Positions 35,607 to 46,124 of a DNA stretch of 64,000 bases are shown here, one piece after another. This DNA is from Cheiracanthium punctorium (taxonomy: Eukaryota > Arthropoda > Arachnida > Araneae > Cheiracanthiidae): positions 54,628 through 118,627 of the forward strand of contig JAWZYV010013193.1 of NCBI GenBank assembly GCA_038373885.1, given 5' to 3'. The notes beneath the pieces are model-generated. The model worked only from the letters and a program-made list of their open reading frames with translations. It had not been told where the DNA came from and did no database searches. Both the position numbers and the translations under genes were made by a program. The stretch's first letter is position 1; every line of letters begins with the position of its first letter.

Positions 35607-35795
35607 AGACAATGTAAATTATGCTTTCAGGTTTAATTAAAATATTTAGTTATAGTTTTACAAATTAATATTCGTTGCAATTCTCGAAACTGAAACAAAA
35701 TGATTCAGTGACACCGTGTAAATTATGATTTCAGGTTACATTAAAATATTTATTTATAGTTTTACAAATCAATATTAGCTGTAAATTAAGTACCT
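35607..35795. repeat. Tandem duplication, ~100-bp unit
   Basis: GTAAATTATG.TTTCAGGTT and ATTAAAATATTTA.TTATAGT (then TTTACAAAT.AATATT) occur twice in order, beginning near 35613 and 35718. It starts right at the transposon's right edge. Confidence 0.8.
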
Positions 35796-35891
35796 GAAAT
35801 TTATAAAATTTCTTCGTTCAACATTTATTTAGTGGCCACTTAAGTTTGAATTTTTACTATTTGCAATTTAAAACTTTCATTACCTTTTATA

Positions 35892-36771
35892 CATACCTGC
35901 CAACCTAAGAAAATTAGCATCAGTAAAACTATGTCCTCATTTCAGTAAATTTTTACCTCCCATCAGTAAAACTAAGTTCATTTATTTTTTTGGTACTAAT
36001 AACTCATGCTCTTGTTGCTGCTTGTTAAACTAAGTTTATTTCTTGTCAAAAAAAAAAAAAAAATTAAATCATTTTCATTCATAACTGAGCCTGCTCTACT
36101 TAGTGTTTTTTTTTATTATTACTTACCTGGTTTAATTAAAGAGGGGGGGTTAAAAATTAAATTTAAAATATGTATCAGTTTTTATCCTTACGGCATTAAA
36201 GCTTTAAATTAAAGAGTACTAAAAGAAAAATATTTAATCACAAGAAAGATGTAAAAAGATTGAATTGAAAATCTGAACCTGCTCCATTCAATGAAGTGTT
36301 TTTATCTTTATTGGTTTCCTTGAGAGAGGAACAGTGACGTAGCTAGAGGGGTTCAAGGAGGGGCATCTGTCCCCTGATGCACCACCCGAGGGGCGCCAAA
36401 TTATACATAAAAAAATTCCACATTACATTTTGACAAATAGGAGGGGGCGTAAACATTTCAGTTGTCTCCGGCATCTGAAAACTCTAGCTGCGCCTCTGGA
36501 GAGGAAAGGGGGAGGGGGAGGTATAAAAATATAATTTTAAATTCAAATAGGAATCAATTTTTACTCCTGTGGCATTGGAGATTTAAATAAAGGAGTGCTG
36601 AAGGGAAAATATATATTCTCTAGACGGATGGAAAAAGATTGAATTGTTAGAAATCGCGAACTGCGAAAATCGCCGAGCAATCCATAATATTACTCGTCAT
36701 CTCCGTACATTAGTAAATTAATGCCAAAATCCATATATTTTACGGATAATCCGTAAAAATTGGCAGGTATG
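35892..36771. mobile_element. 880-bp TIR element, family unassigned
   Basis: The ends are a perfect 12-bp inverted pair, CATACCTGCCAA and TTGGCAGGTATG, flanked on both sides by TTTATA (35886-35891 and 36772-36777), a likely target duplication. The interior has two diverged copies of a ~210-bp subunit (around 36085-36270 and 36280-36650, sharing CTGCTC..., GGCATT..AG.TTTAAAT and AAAAAGATTGAATTG). A hAT MITE is nested in the second. No transposase is encoded. Confidence 0.75.
36332..36498. mobile_element. 167-bp hAT-type MITE with 8-bp TSD
   Basis: It starts CAGTGACGTAGCTAGAG and ends CTCTAGCTGCGCCTCTG; 13 of 17 terminal positions pair. GAGAGGAA lies directly on both sides (36324-36331 and 36499-36506). 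It is nested in the 880-bp element, so it is the younger of the two. Confidence 0.92.
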
Positions 36772-37279
36772 TTTATAGTTTTGCATTTCAGGGTGCTTAC
36801 CGAATAAACATAATGTAATTTCTTAACCTCGGAACAAATAAAATTTGCATTAAAGACTCGAAGCCTTGCCACAGCTTTGACACACTACATTTTTTAGAGG
36901 AGCAATTCTTGTGGTTTGTGGATTACTACAGGTGTCCATGAAGTGAAATCTTCAGGTTGCCATTATTTAATACATGACTTAAAGTTAAAATTTTTCGTAA
37001 GATTATTTTAATGCATTTATTAAGAGTAGAATTTCAACAGTAATGTGCTAAAACTAATATTTTCCATATTTATACACTTTTTGATGTATGTCAGTACTGA
37101 AGAAAGTATCTTTTAAAATTGAAAACTACGGAAATTTTATTTTAATGGAACAATCTTTTTTTAAAAAAAAAAAAAAAAGACTATCAGCTAATTTAAAATA
37201 TATGTTGGAAATTACAATTTTGCGTATGTGTATAGAACTTCAATAGTACTTAATCAAAAATCTTAATATTTCATAATAT
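36772..37279. other. AT-rich, no gene
   Basis: Contains a poly-A run near 37166-37178 and no recognisable element. Confidence 0.5.
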
Positions 37280-37640
37280 TGTTGCAGAATTACTCTGCTT
37301 GTTTCCGGGGTTCGTCGTTCTAAAGTCCAGTTGGTGTAAAAAGTTCTAGTAAAAAGTCACTTGTCAGGGTGGAACACAAACTTTATTGCTTCTAGAACTT
37401 CGTAGAACAATCAGCTGTACACAATTCACAAGCACAATCTAACAGTAAAGTGCTTTTAACAATCCGCTAAGATCAGAAGCTTTCACAAATGCTGTAATTC
37501 TCACATAAAGTAAAACACATCCACAGGTAAAACTTCAGTGGGATAACATTAACAGTCCCTCAAGACTCAGCAGTGAAGAATTTACACACAGCACTTAAAT
37601 TCAAAACTTCAAAAAGAAAGCCAAAACACAGCTTCTATAG
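37280..37640 (-). repeat. LTR-like repeat, copy 2
   Basis: It matches 12673-13040 in order and orientation, starting TGTTGCAG, with TCGTCGTTCTAAAGTCCAG and GGAACACAAACTTTATTGC. No retroviral-type gag or pol adjoins it. The right limit is uncertain because similarity fades. Confidence 0.45.
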
Positions 37641-38511
37641 CACTATCAAGTCACAAAGCAAGCGTACTCCCTCAGAGAGCTTTCACAATACGGAAGCTCT
37701 CTCACTCTTAACGTTCAACTCGCACTGAACTGTGGCTTCTGAAACGCGCCGGTTTGTAAAGAGGAGGCAGAAGCTGCGGGCAGCTTCCAGAAAAGTATAT
37801 TTCTTGAAGATTCTAGATAAAGCGAGAATATTGATTACGTCATAGAAGAGAAATGCTAGGTTATTAGGTGTTTTTAATGCAACAAAAGCAGCTTTACAGG
37901 CCCCTAGGGAAAATCGCGCCAAATGACCAAAATGTCGCCAATCTTGGCGACCTTTGGCGAAATATCGCCAAATTTGGCACCAAAAATAATTCCCCAAAAG
38001 TTAAGAGATCTAAGCCCTAGGACCAATATTTCTCGAGATGTCTAGAAGTTCAAAGAAAAAGAATAGGGAAACTGAAACCTCCGTATCTCCGGTTCTAATT
38101 GGCCGATTTGGATGCAACAAAAAGCAAGATTTATCTATTTGAAGCGTAGAATACGAATTTTAAACCATTTTAAGCCCCAGAGCAGCGGGTTGCCCCGAAA
38201 ATTCGTAACAATATATATTAAAATGCAGATGACGCAAAAGATACCCAATTTCTTTGAACGTAGTAGACGTTGTCTAATCGAAATAAAGCCACCGTAATCT
38301 GCCACTGACTGAAACTATTTTACATTTGCAGTCTGAAGCAGAACTGAAGGCAGCTATTAATGAAAACTGGGATAACACTGATGTCCTCCAAGCATTCTTA
38401 AAATCTATCCCACATGGACTACTCAGTCACATCTAAATATTACACATATATCGGAGTTTAACAGTAATTGCTCTGTTATGGCAGAACAACCCCCTCCACC
38501 CCCACCCTTAT
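37641..38511. other. No gene; GCCAA-rich patch
   Basis: At about 37915-37985 the motifs TCGCCAAATGACC, TCGCCAATCTTGGCGACC and TCGCCAAATTTGGCACC recall phrases in the 9.0-9.8 kb array. The remainder is unassigned. Confidence 0.45.
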
Positions 38512-39617
38512 CAGGGGCGGATCCAGAGAAACCATCTGGGGGGGGGGGGGGCTCCGTTTTTCATTAGGAGGAAACATTGATTTCCCAATACTTTTACTCC
38601 CAATGTATAATTAGACAGGGTATATCACAACTAAATAAGTATGTTGTCTGCTGCAAGAACCGTCGAAAGAAAACTCGGAAGAGGGGGGGGGAGAGCTATC
38701 GTGCGCCCTATACCGATCAAGTTAAAGCCGATGCTCATAAGCCACGTGTTTTATGCGTTTCAATGGACGACGGGACTGATACGAGAAAAAATGTTCCGTT
38801 GCTCTCTCTCCATTGTGTGGGGGGACAGGGTTTTCAGTTTAACACATTAATATTTTGTTGGTAGATCCCGACTTGTCATTAAAAGTCGTAAATTTCGCCA
38901 GAAAAATGTCGCCTTAACCACTGTAGTGATGTGGCTAATCAGCAACGACCTTTATTCATGTTGTTGTTCGCGGGCCCTACCCATTAACATTTTAGTGTGT
39001 ACTGAGTATAATTGCTAAACCCATTATTGAACCGATTTCACAGCCACCGTGCAATATACAAGTTTCACAGCATACATTTTCGCATTTTAGGATGGCATTA
39101 AGTTTTCCAGATTAAGTAATTCCCATCCTTTTGTGTGAGGACTGTAGTAAACCAACCTCAATTGCTATTTACAACTATTATCACTATTACCTGCTTTTTA
39201 CAATTTGACCTTTCTTTTTTAAAACGAGACCAGCTATACATTGCCAGGTACTCACTTTGTCTAATATCTTACAATATGTTTTACTTTTATAATAAGGATT
39301 TCTACCCATACGTCTGGGTGGTGTGGACAACTTACGAGAGCAGTTGAAAGAATGAAAGCTGTACAAATTGCGGAGGGTTGGTTTGTTCGTCTATGCTTCA
39401 GCATCACTTAAGGCCGATGGTGATTGCCGCTGCGTCTAACGTGACTGCAGTGGGTAAGAAGGCATTCTAGTCACGAATTTTGCGACTTTTTAATGGCAAT
39501 TCGGGGTTTACCGATAAAAGATTTCTGCACTAAACCGCAAACTCCCTCCCCTATAAAATGGAGATAGCAACGGAAGATTTTTTTCCCCGTATCAGTGTGC
39601 CTTCGTCCATTCAAATA

Positions 39618-39793
39618 CGGTGGAACCTGCTCAAGAGACCACCTTGGTAAAAAGATCGTCCGTCTATAGTGGCAACTTTAACACAATTTCGCTTTACAAC
39701 CATCACACTTTACCACCTTTGTAAGGTGACCGTCTTTATAAGGTGACCAGTTTTGTTCTTCCCAAGGGTAGTCCCATTAGACAGGTTCCACTG
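39618..39793. mobile_element. 176-bp Tigger/pogo-type MITE
   Basis: It starts CGGTGGAACCTGCTCAAGAG and ends CATTAGACAGGTTCCACTG, with TA on both sides (39616-39617 and 39794-39795). It is the same family as the diverged copy at 6325-6502. Confidence 0.85.
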
Positions 39794-40099
39794 TACTAAT
39801 AAAACTGGGAACTGTGCTCCAGCCACTGTGGCGATAGCGAGTCAATAAAATGTGCCCCTCCTTTCGTTTAAAAATAAAAGCTCTATCATTTTTGTAAATA
39901 GAGAAATTATGTTTAGTCCACAAGGATTCAATAAGTATTGGTGTAAATATTCTTAGTATATGTGTATATATATAAATATATATATATAGTTGGATCTATG
40001 TTTAACGACTTTCAAGGAACCGTGAAAATGTGAAAAATCGTCAAATAGAGATCTTCCATAAACAGAATTTGCAAAAGAACAGCATTTCCCTTTACACTT

Positions 40100-40310
40100 T
40101 GAAAGGTGCCTGGTTCAAAACCAGTTCGCGTCCGCCGACCTAAATTTTCGGAGTTTTCCGTGCTTTCCTCCGAAACTTAAGAGTAAATAAGGGTTAGGAC
40201 TCCTTAGAAAGACCCCCACGGAGTGCACCCCACCCATCGGCTTAGATTCCATGTGCAGATAGTTGGCCGTAATCCTACAGTACCAACACGAACCCTTCAC
40301 ACTTTTCATT
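40100..40310 (+). mobile_element. SINE, 5'-truncated (family A)
   Basis: It has a B-box-like GTGCCTGGTTCAAAACC, then GTAAATAAGGGTTAGGACTC, AAAGACCCCCACGGAG and GCACCCC. The same order is seen on the minus strand at 40645-40880 and in part at 49945-50110. The A-box half is missing. Confidence 0.65.
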
Positions 40311-40644
40311 CTTAGGACAGTGAATATTTTTCTTGATATATTGGCGTCTTTAAAGATGTTACTTTTATTATCATTATATTATTTTACTATCCACAAAAAA
40401 TTATTTTAATTTACCTTAAAAAAAGGTAGTAAAAACAAGCAATACAATAAAATTAGGTTTCAAGAAAAAGCAAAATGAGTCGGTTGTTTCATTTTTCTCC
40501 TTCCCGTTATTCTTTCTTCCAGATTTTCACAAATGTGAAATGTGTCAGCTTCCATTTTATGAATTTTTCTAGCTAACCAGGCGAAGCCTGAAAATTTTGC
40601 ATTCCAAATTTTTCTGCCAGAATAACAGCACTGCAGTAATTGCT

Positions 40645-40880
40645 TGATTTTATTTTATTTTGGTAATACGAACAATTATCTACATGAGGGATATAGGCCG
40701 AGTACGGGGTGCCCTACGTGGGGGTTTTAATAAGGGGTCTTAATCCGCATTTATGAGAAGTATCGGGGAAAACTTCGTAAGAGTCCGAACGGCTAGATTG
40801 ACGGACGCGACCTGAGTTTGAACCAGGCACTTTTCTTCTCCCAGTTACGATCGCTATGCGCTCAGCCACTCGTCGGGCCT
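40645..40880 (-). mobile_element. tRNA-derived SINE (family A)
   Basis: On the minus strand it starts GGCCCGACGAGTGGCTGAGCG (A-box-like TGGCTGAGCG), then GTGCCTGGTTCAAACTC (B-box-like), then the family body AAGACCCCTTATTAAAACCCC and GGGCACCCC. It sits directly beside the next SINE. Confidence 0.75.
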
Positions 40881-41113
40881 CCAGAAACTGGAGTTATTTG
40901 TTATGTGGCAAGCCTATACTAGAGGCATCTGCATTCTGGGACGGTTGCCTTGGTCGGAGGATTTAAAGCGTATTCACGTTAAATCAGGAGAAAACCATCT
41001 GGAAAAACTCCAGATAATTAGATCAACAGCCGCGCGGTAGGCCCAAACGCGGGACCTTCACACTTCAGCCACCTATCATGTCGACTGTCTTATCCACTCG
41101 GCCATGGTGGGGC
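40881..41113 (-). mobile_element. tRNA-derived SINE (family B) with 7-bp flanks
   Basis: On the minus strand it reads CCACCATGGCCGAGTGGATAA (A-box-like), GTGAAGGTCCCGCG (B-box-like) and AACGTGAATACGC. CCAGAAA occurs at 40881-40887 and 41114-41120, a probable short target duplication. It inserted next to the family A SINE. Confidence 0.72.
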
Positions 41114-42508
41114 CCAGAAATTAGAATGTTGGGTTCTCTTGCTTCATGCAACCATTTGCATGCAGAAGTGCCTTGGTAAACTTCCAATCGGCTACATTGA
41201 CTTTTCGGCCGTTTGGATTTGGATCCCGAACTAAATTTTTGTGCTGCTTCAAGAATTTTCTCTTTGCTTCTAAAATACCTTTGAAAATATACTCAGGTAG
41301 TCGAGATTGTCTTGCGAATTGCACTTTTGGCATTCCCCGACACTTTTTTTCGCACTCTTAAAAAAAATTTCCCCTGTTCCAGTAGCTTAAGATGAAAAAA
41401 AAAAATAGTTATTGAACAGAAACAACGTAGTCTTTGAATAGAAATTTTTTACGTTGGAGTTGCTAGGACTTTGAAATATCGTCGTTGGAAAAAGCTCGTT
41501 GTTAAACAGAGAGTCAACTGTATATACAGTGCTACTTTTTTAAATTTCAGTTCATGTGAAAATTTACATTTTTTTTAACTTCCCTAATCCATAGTGTATT
41601 TCTATCACTGGGGGGGGGCTCGAGCCCCCAGAGCCCCCCCCCCGTGGATCCGCCACTGACCCTTATACACATTTAATTTTTATTCTTGCCCAGGTGTGGC
41701 AGGGATTGAGATTTGTAAGTACATAATTGGCGCATACTTTACTAATATATTTGTTTCGTTCTTCTTTGTCAGTTTCGTATCCAGTTACGGCACACGATTA
41801 CGATGTCATTATTTCGGTGGGACACCCTGTAGTTTCCATCCTGTACGTCTACGGCTTCAGTGAGCGTGCTCTCATTTCTTAACTTTAAGGCGAATACGCG
41901 ATTTGCGCAAAACTTGCATGTTCGGTGTGTGGCCGGACTAAGTTTTACTGCCAAAATAAGTTTGTTTACTAAATATGAGTAGTAATTAATTGGGAAGAAA
42001 AGTACTGAGAATTAAGAAAAAATCTACAGTATCGGATGAATGTTTACTATGGTTGAATGTAGCAAGCATCGTTGCTTCCCGACCGGGCTCTTTGAATGTC
42101 TCGCTGAGTAGGAGCGACATCATCACATGTATCAGTCTCACTGAAGCACTTTGTTTTAGTTTCGAGAATTATTAAGAATACAAGATGAAAAAATACACTT
42201 ATATACACGGTATTCTGTATCGCTATATTGAAAATATTTAGTTTTAAAGACTTTTCACTGGCAGCCCCCCACCGCTCAGGGAAGGGCTCAGAAGACGGAA
42301 AGCCTGGAGTAACGCTAAAATATTGAGGCTTTCTTGCGGATGCTTGGTCAGCCTTTGTGACAGTCAAAACACATTCAAAATTTACTGAAAATAACATTAC
42401 AAAGTCCTTGTGTAGTACTTACCCAGTCACGAATAATAAACTCAAGGAAATTTCATTTATTTTTCAAAGAACAAGAATTGCGCATTGAAAATATTTTACT
42501 CACATTTA

Positions 42509-42637
42509 AATTTCCTGCAAACATTACCCAATCTTCTGCACATAGCTCCTTTGTAAAAGATACCATCTTTGTAGAACAGATTCCATTACGACAACAAAGG
42601 TTGGTAAGGCAGGGACATCTCAAAACTAACATCTTCA
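42509..42637 (-). other. Candidate exon (weak)
   Basis: Read on the minus strand, a pyrimidine-rich ACTTTGTTTAG acceptor precedes about 129 nt. The one frame open throughout contains CPCLTNLCCRNGICSTK, and the segment ends at AAATTTAAAT before GTGAGTAAA, a good donor. The Cys pattern faintly recalls an EGF-like module, but six correctly spaced cysteines are not present. No neighbouring exon was found. It may be a host exon or chance. Confidence 0.2.
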
Positions 42638-42855
42638 AGAACCTAAACAAAGTATAATAATTAAGTCAACTGAAAAGTGCAATAAGCAGGGTAATAAAAC
42701 CCCGATGCAATTTCTTTCAATGCTGTAAACTTTTAAAGAGCTGCCAATATTTGTATGCGAGTCTACCCTTTACAGTTATTCTGATAAAATAAAATTTTTT
42801 ATATGCAAGCATTAAGTATATTCAGTGTCATGGATGTGTAATTTATGTGAAGTAT

Positions 42856-42901
42856 TTGCAAAATAAGCAATAAATTTAGGAATTTTATGCTTATTTTGCA
42901 A
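42856..42901. repeat. 14-bp perfect hairpin arms
   Basis: TTGCAAAATAAGCA at 42856-42869 and TGCTTATTTTGCAA at 42888-42901 are exact complements with an 18-nt loop. No element ends surround it. Confidence 0.85.
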
Positions 42902-43936
42902 GACATAGCAGACAATGCACATGCCATCGATTTTTGTTTATTTTGTGAAAGACTTATCAGTCTCATAATTTCACAAGCTAATCTGGAAATATTATGTTTT
43001 GAGATGTTAACACATTTAAAGACTACTGCATTTGTAACACTAGATATATGTTCCAATTCATATGCTTAAGAGTTTATCAATTTATATTATATGCATGCTT
43101 TATAATATTAATATGTTATTAATCACATAAATTCAAGTTACAATAGTTTTAAAACAAATACTAAGCAATTTTTAACTACAGAGGAATTTTACTTCGTATT
43201 TTCTGTAAAAATTAGAGATACCATTTGTTAAACATTAAACAGATAAAACATTTTAATATATAACAAATAGAATCAATGTCTGGAATTTATCAGTTCAGTC
43301 ACTATCATAAATTTGTGAATGTGACGGGAAAAAGTCGGAAACAAATGGGTTAAATCAACTGCAAATACTGGAAATGTCAACAACACAATAAAAGTGAATC
43401 CATTGATACTGGTTAATTATCAATTGAAATTTTCTTGAAACTGTAGTCACAGTAGTTAGACATTTTTAAATTTATAAGTTAGAAAATTTATTTTTTCCAT
43501 GTTATATAATTCAATCAAAAACAAATGTAATCCAAGAAATTTAAGTTTTACTTCAACATGTATATAAATGAATGTATTTCATAATTACTTGGTCAAGAAG
43601 ACTCTGGTAGCCATAACATGCAAGAAGTTCGGCGTCTTGGTGAGAAGTGTCCCAAGAGTCTAAACATGCATAATATCTCAGCCGTCTTTATACAAATGGT
43701 GATCCCGTTCGTAGTTTCGCGCTATCTTCTACCAATCCTTACGCTTCCTGTCTATAATTATAGCAATTCTTTTCTAAGATTCTTCAGCATTACAAATTTA
43801 TGTTTAAAATGATGTACATATTTACCTCCTATTTTGCTATGTAAGCATTTTCAAAAATCTCGCTCGATATGAAAGCAACTCTTTCTGTTCTAAAATTTCA
43901 TGCGCAATCAACCAAATTCTATCCCTTGAAAACAAT

Positions 43937-44691
43937 GGCTGCATTCGTAAACGCCCAACGAGTTACACTCGTGCAATGAGTTTCCATCTAAGGCGTTCGT
44001 AAAGGGAACTGAGTGCATACAGTTTTTTAACTAGAGCTTTCGTATACAAAACTGAGTGCGATTAGTTTCAAACGAAATAAACCGATCTTTGCTAAGGTTT
44101 CGTCAGTTGTTTAGAAGATACACTTGCTGCACGTTGTTGTTGTTTTCAAATGGCGTCCGTTGTTATGGAAAAGTATGTTGTTGTGAAAAGTATTTTACGT
44201 TTTCTAAAGCTGCAAATATTATTTTTTCGAGGAGGACATTCATGCGTACGTTAGAAAATTCTACGAAGGTACATAATTTTTCAAAGGTAATCATTTTCTT
44301 GTATTTTTCATTCTAGTAAATTCAAAAATGCATGTTGAGATCGAAATTGATTTAATCCGTTATTAGCAAAATTTGAACTTTTCTTGCTAAATACTTTTGA
44401 AAAAAATGAAGTTGAAATTTCTAAATTTTGATTTGTGCACTTCAATTATGGCCACTCTTTCTTTTAAAAATCCTGTTGATTTTATATTGAGTGTGTACTA
44501 AAAATTCTCCTCAGCAAAATTAACGCATTCGGGAATTGTAAACAAACACGTCTCCTAGGTGACGAAACTAAATAAACTGAAGTTCTTCGTAAAGTCAAAG
44601 GAAACTGATAACCACTGACAGCACTAAACACACGCATTCCAGTTTCCTTACGAAAACTCCTGCAACGAGTTTGTCGTTTACGAATGCAGCC
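43937..44691. mobile_element. 755-bp TIR element, Harbinger-like, copy 1
   Basis: It starts GGCTGCATTCGTAAACG and ends CGTTTACGAATGCAGCC, perfect over 17 bp with looser pairing (ACGAGTT, ACTCGT) beyond. AAT flanks both sides (43934-43936 and 44692-44694), compatible with a 3-bp target duplication. PIF/Harbinger is my best guess from the terminus style and 3-bp flank. A short frame starting MASVV in the middle is shared with the second copy. Confidence 0.75.
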
Positions 44692-45165
44692 AATGCTTGA
44701 CTTTGAAACAAAACATTCCGTGGCGTGTTCAATAATATTGACGTCACACAGAATCAGGAATCGACCATTCAGGACCAGTTCGATAATCTATTTTGCATTT
44801 TTTCAAAGTTAAGAAATAGACATATTTGCTTAAACATAAGAATTTGCATAGGAATTCATTGTGTTAGTAAAATTAATCGACCAAGAAAATTACGACTTCT
44901 ATGAGTTAATGAACTCCGACATTCGCTAGCGATCATCAGATACAATCATAGTGATTTTCCTTATATGATTTTATTTAAATTTTAGGACAACTTTTAAAAA
45001 ATTGCAATAAAAATATGCAGCATTTACATGTACCTTTGACACCGATAAGTATTTTGTGGTAATTGAATTTATTAATCGTGAAGTAGATATAGGAGAATTG
45101 ACTAATGCTTATGTATTTTTGCGATCAACACTGAAAATGTCAGAACGATTTGTTTGACACTTTAA
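44692..45165. other. AT-rich, no gene
   Basis: Nothing recognisable; it ends at the TTAA target (45162-45165) of the next element. Confidence 0.5.
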
Positions 45166-45452
45166 CCGCTGGACTGCTATACAGCGCTATTGCGCTTTTG
45201 GAATGTACACCCTCCAAAAGAAGCATTCGAGCAAGAGAGACATTTCCTACGTTGGTTTCGTAAATTAAAAATTATCTATCATAGAATATGAGTTAGGCTA
45301 TGCATAAATATGACATTCCATATTTCTATTAAGTTGTGCGTTTTTTCAAAAACTCAATTATTTTTCACAAATCTAAAACAGGAAATTTCTCTTTTGCTCG
45401 AATACTTTTATTGGAGGGTGTATGAGGATTTTGATGGATAGCAGTCAAATGG
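45166..45452. mobile_element. 287-bp TTAA-flanked MITE with ~90-bp TIRs
   Basis: TTAA lies on both sides (45162-45165 and 45453-45456). The ends are CCGCTGGACTGCTAT and ATAGCAGTCAAATGG, and the pairing continues inward through ACACCCTCCAA.A..AGCATTCGAGCAA and AGAGA.ATTTCCT. It differs in sequence from the 276-bp TTAA family. It is non-coding. Confidence 0.85.
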
Positions 45453-45479
45453 TTAAGCCGTAACGTGTATATTATCCGT

Positions 45480-45820
45480 GTCCAGGAATCGTCTGTTACC
45501 TGTATTCAGAAAAGAGTTTATATTCGTGATAGTCTGCTGCCTATCAGATACATGATGGCACGTGAATGCCATGTAACACTTTTCGTAGAACAGAGCAATT
45601 TCCTATGCCAGTTTCCCATTTAAAATATTGTTCATCATAAAAGTAAATGATGCTGCATATAATAACTTCTCATATTTCTTTCTAATTTTGTGGGGGGGGG
45701 AGGGGGGTTCATGAACTAATTAGTTATTTACAAAAATAAAATAGGAAATTTTGGTATTACTCGAATTTTTTTTTTTTTTTTTTAGTGTTCTATGATCATG
45801 GTCCACTCACCAGCGGAGGA
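45480..45820. repeat. Degenerate relative of the 287-bp MITE
   Basis: It repeats the neighbour's internal phrases (CAATTTCCTA, CATATTTCTTTCTAATTTTG, GGAAATTTTGGTATTACTCGAA) in the same order with G-run and T-run expansions. Ends are unclear. It is immediately followed by a 276-bp TTAA MITE. Confidence 0.5.
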
Positions 45821-45824
45821 TTAA

Positions 45825-46100
45825 CCCATTTATGCCTAGCGTCCCTTTTTTGGGACGGCATTTTCGCTATCAGTCGAAAACGTTATTTATTTTTCCTAGC
45901 CTTTATTCGCGAGTACTGAACTTCAATTCCACAAAATATTATAATATGGCCAAGTAGGATGTTGATATTTCAATTTTTATACATAACGATTTTAAATGAA
46001 ATCATCCTTTGTTCAAAAAGTTGACATCAGAAATTTATCAATTACTGCTGGTGTTAGCAAAAATCGAAGAAAGTCGCAAAAATATCCAGGCACGAATGGG
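45825..46100 (-). mobile_element. 276-bp TTAA-flanked MITE, copy 2
   Basis: Opposite orientation to the copy at 11051. TTAA lies at 45821-45824 and 46101-46104. The ends are CCCATTTATGCCTAGCGTCC and CCAGGCACGAATGGG. Exactly the same length as the other two copies. Confidence 0.9.
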
Positions 46101-46124
46101 TTAAACAGCAATAATTTATTGGAC

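Larger units (their letters stand above)
40480..41362 (-). pseudogene. Tigger/CENP-B-type transposase, N-terminal remnant
   Basis: The first segment (41333-41121) reads VQFARQSRLPEYIFKGILEA, similar in pattern to the first helix-turn-helix of Tigger proteins (an Ala-Arg..., Leu-Pro..., Ile-Leu...Lys series). After SINE insertions a second segment (about 40640-40500) reads VILAEKFGMQNFQASPG, a stop codon, then LEKFIKWK. This matches the CENP-B-type second DNA-binding domain pattern (A..FG...F.AS.GWL..F), the stop standing where Trp is expected. No DDD catalytic core is present. This is a dead fragment. Confidence 0.6.
39987..41520 (-). mobile_element. Tigger-like transposon, partial coding, SINE-loaded
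   Basis: The left end, TAGTTGGATCTATGTTTAACG, and the right end, read outward-in as CAGTTGACTCTCTGTTTAAC, are inverted copies with TA outside. The minus strand carries N-terminal transposase remnants. Three SINE-type segments interrupt it. Its ends match the CAGTTGACTCTC class common for Tigger/jerky-type elements. Confidence 0.75.
38512..41658. mobile_element. hAT-type element, 3.1 kb, with 8-bp TSD and nested insertions
   Basis: The left end is CAGGGGCGGATCCA and the right end CGTGGATCCGCCACTG, inverted with one or two mismatches and followed inside by G/C runs. ACCCTTAT flanks both sides exactly (38504-38511 and 41659-41666). No hAT transposase is recognised. The length is partly explained by nested insertions: a Tigger MITE (39618-39793) and a Tigger element with SINEs (39987-41520). 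Without them the host element is about 1.4 kb and non-autonomous. Confidence 0.85.
41659..43936. other. No firm gene; isolated transposon-end-like motif
   Basis: GGTGGGACACCCTGTAG near 41816 resembles one end of several DNA transposons, but no partner was found. A candidate exon at 42509-42637 and a hairpin at 42856-42901 are listed separately. TTAA next to AAATGGG near 43350 suggests one end of a TTAA element without a matching second end. Confidence 0.4.

Noticed and set aside
12673..37640. One LTR retrotransposon bounded by the two LTR-like repeats
   Set aside because: The 24-kb interval is filled with unrelated elements and has no gag, protease, reverse transcriptase or integrase.
41810..41840. 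Transposon end (GGTGGGACACCCTGTAG)
   Set aside because: No inverted partner or target duplication was found.
42047..42397. 116-codon minus-strand ORF as a gene
   Set aside because: No motif, no splice or promoter context, and composition like the flanks.
43300..43360. A fourth TTAA MITE (AAATGGG next to TTAA)
   Set aside because: Only one end is present and the adjoining sequence does not match the 276-bp family.
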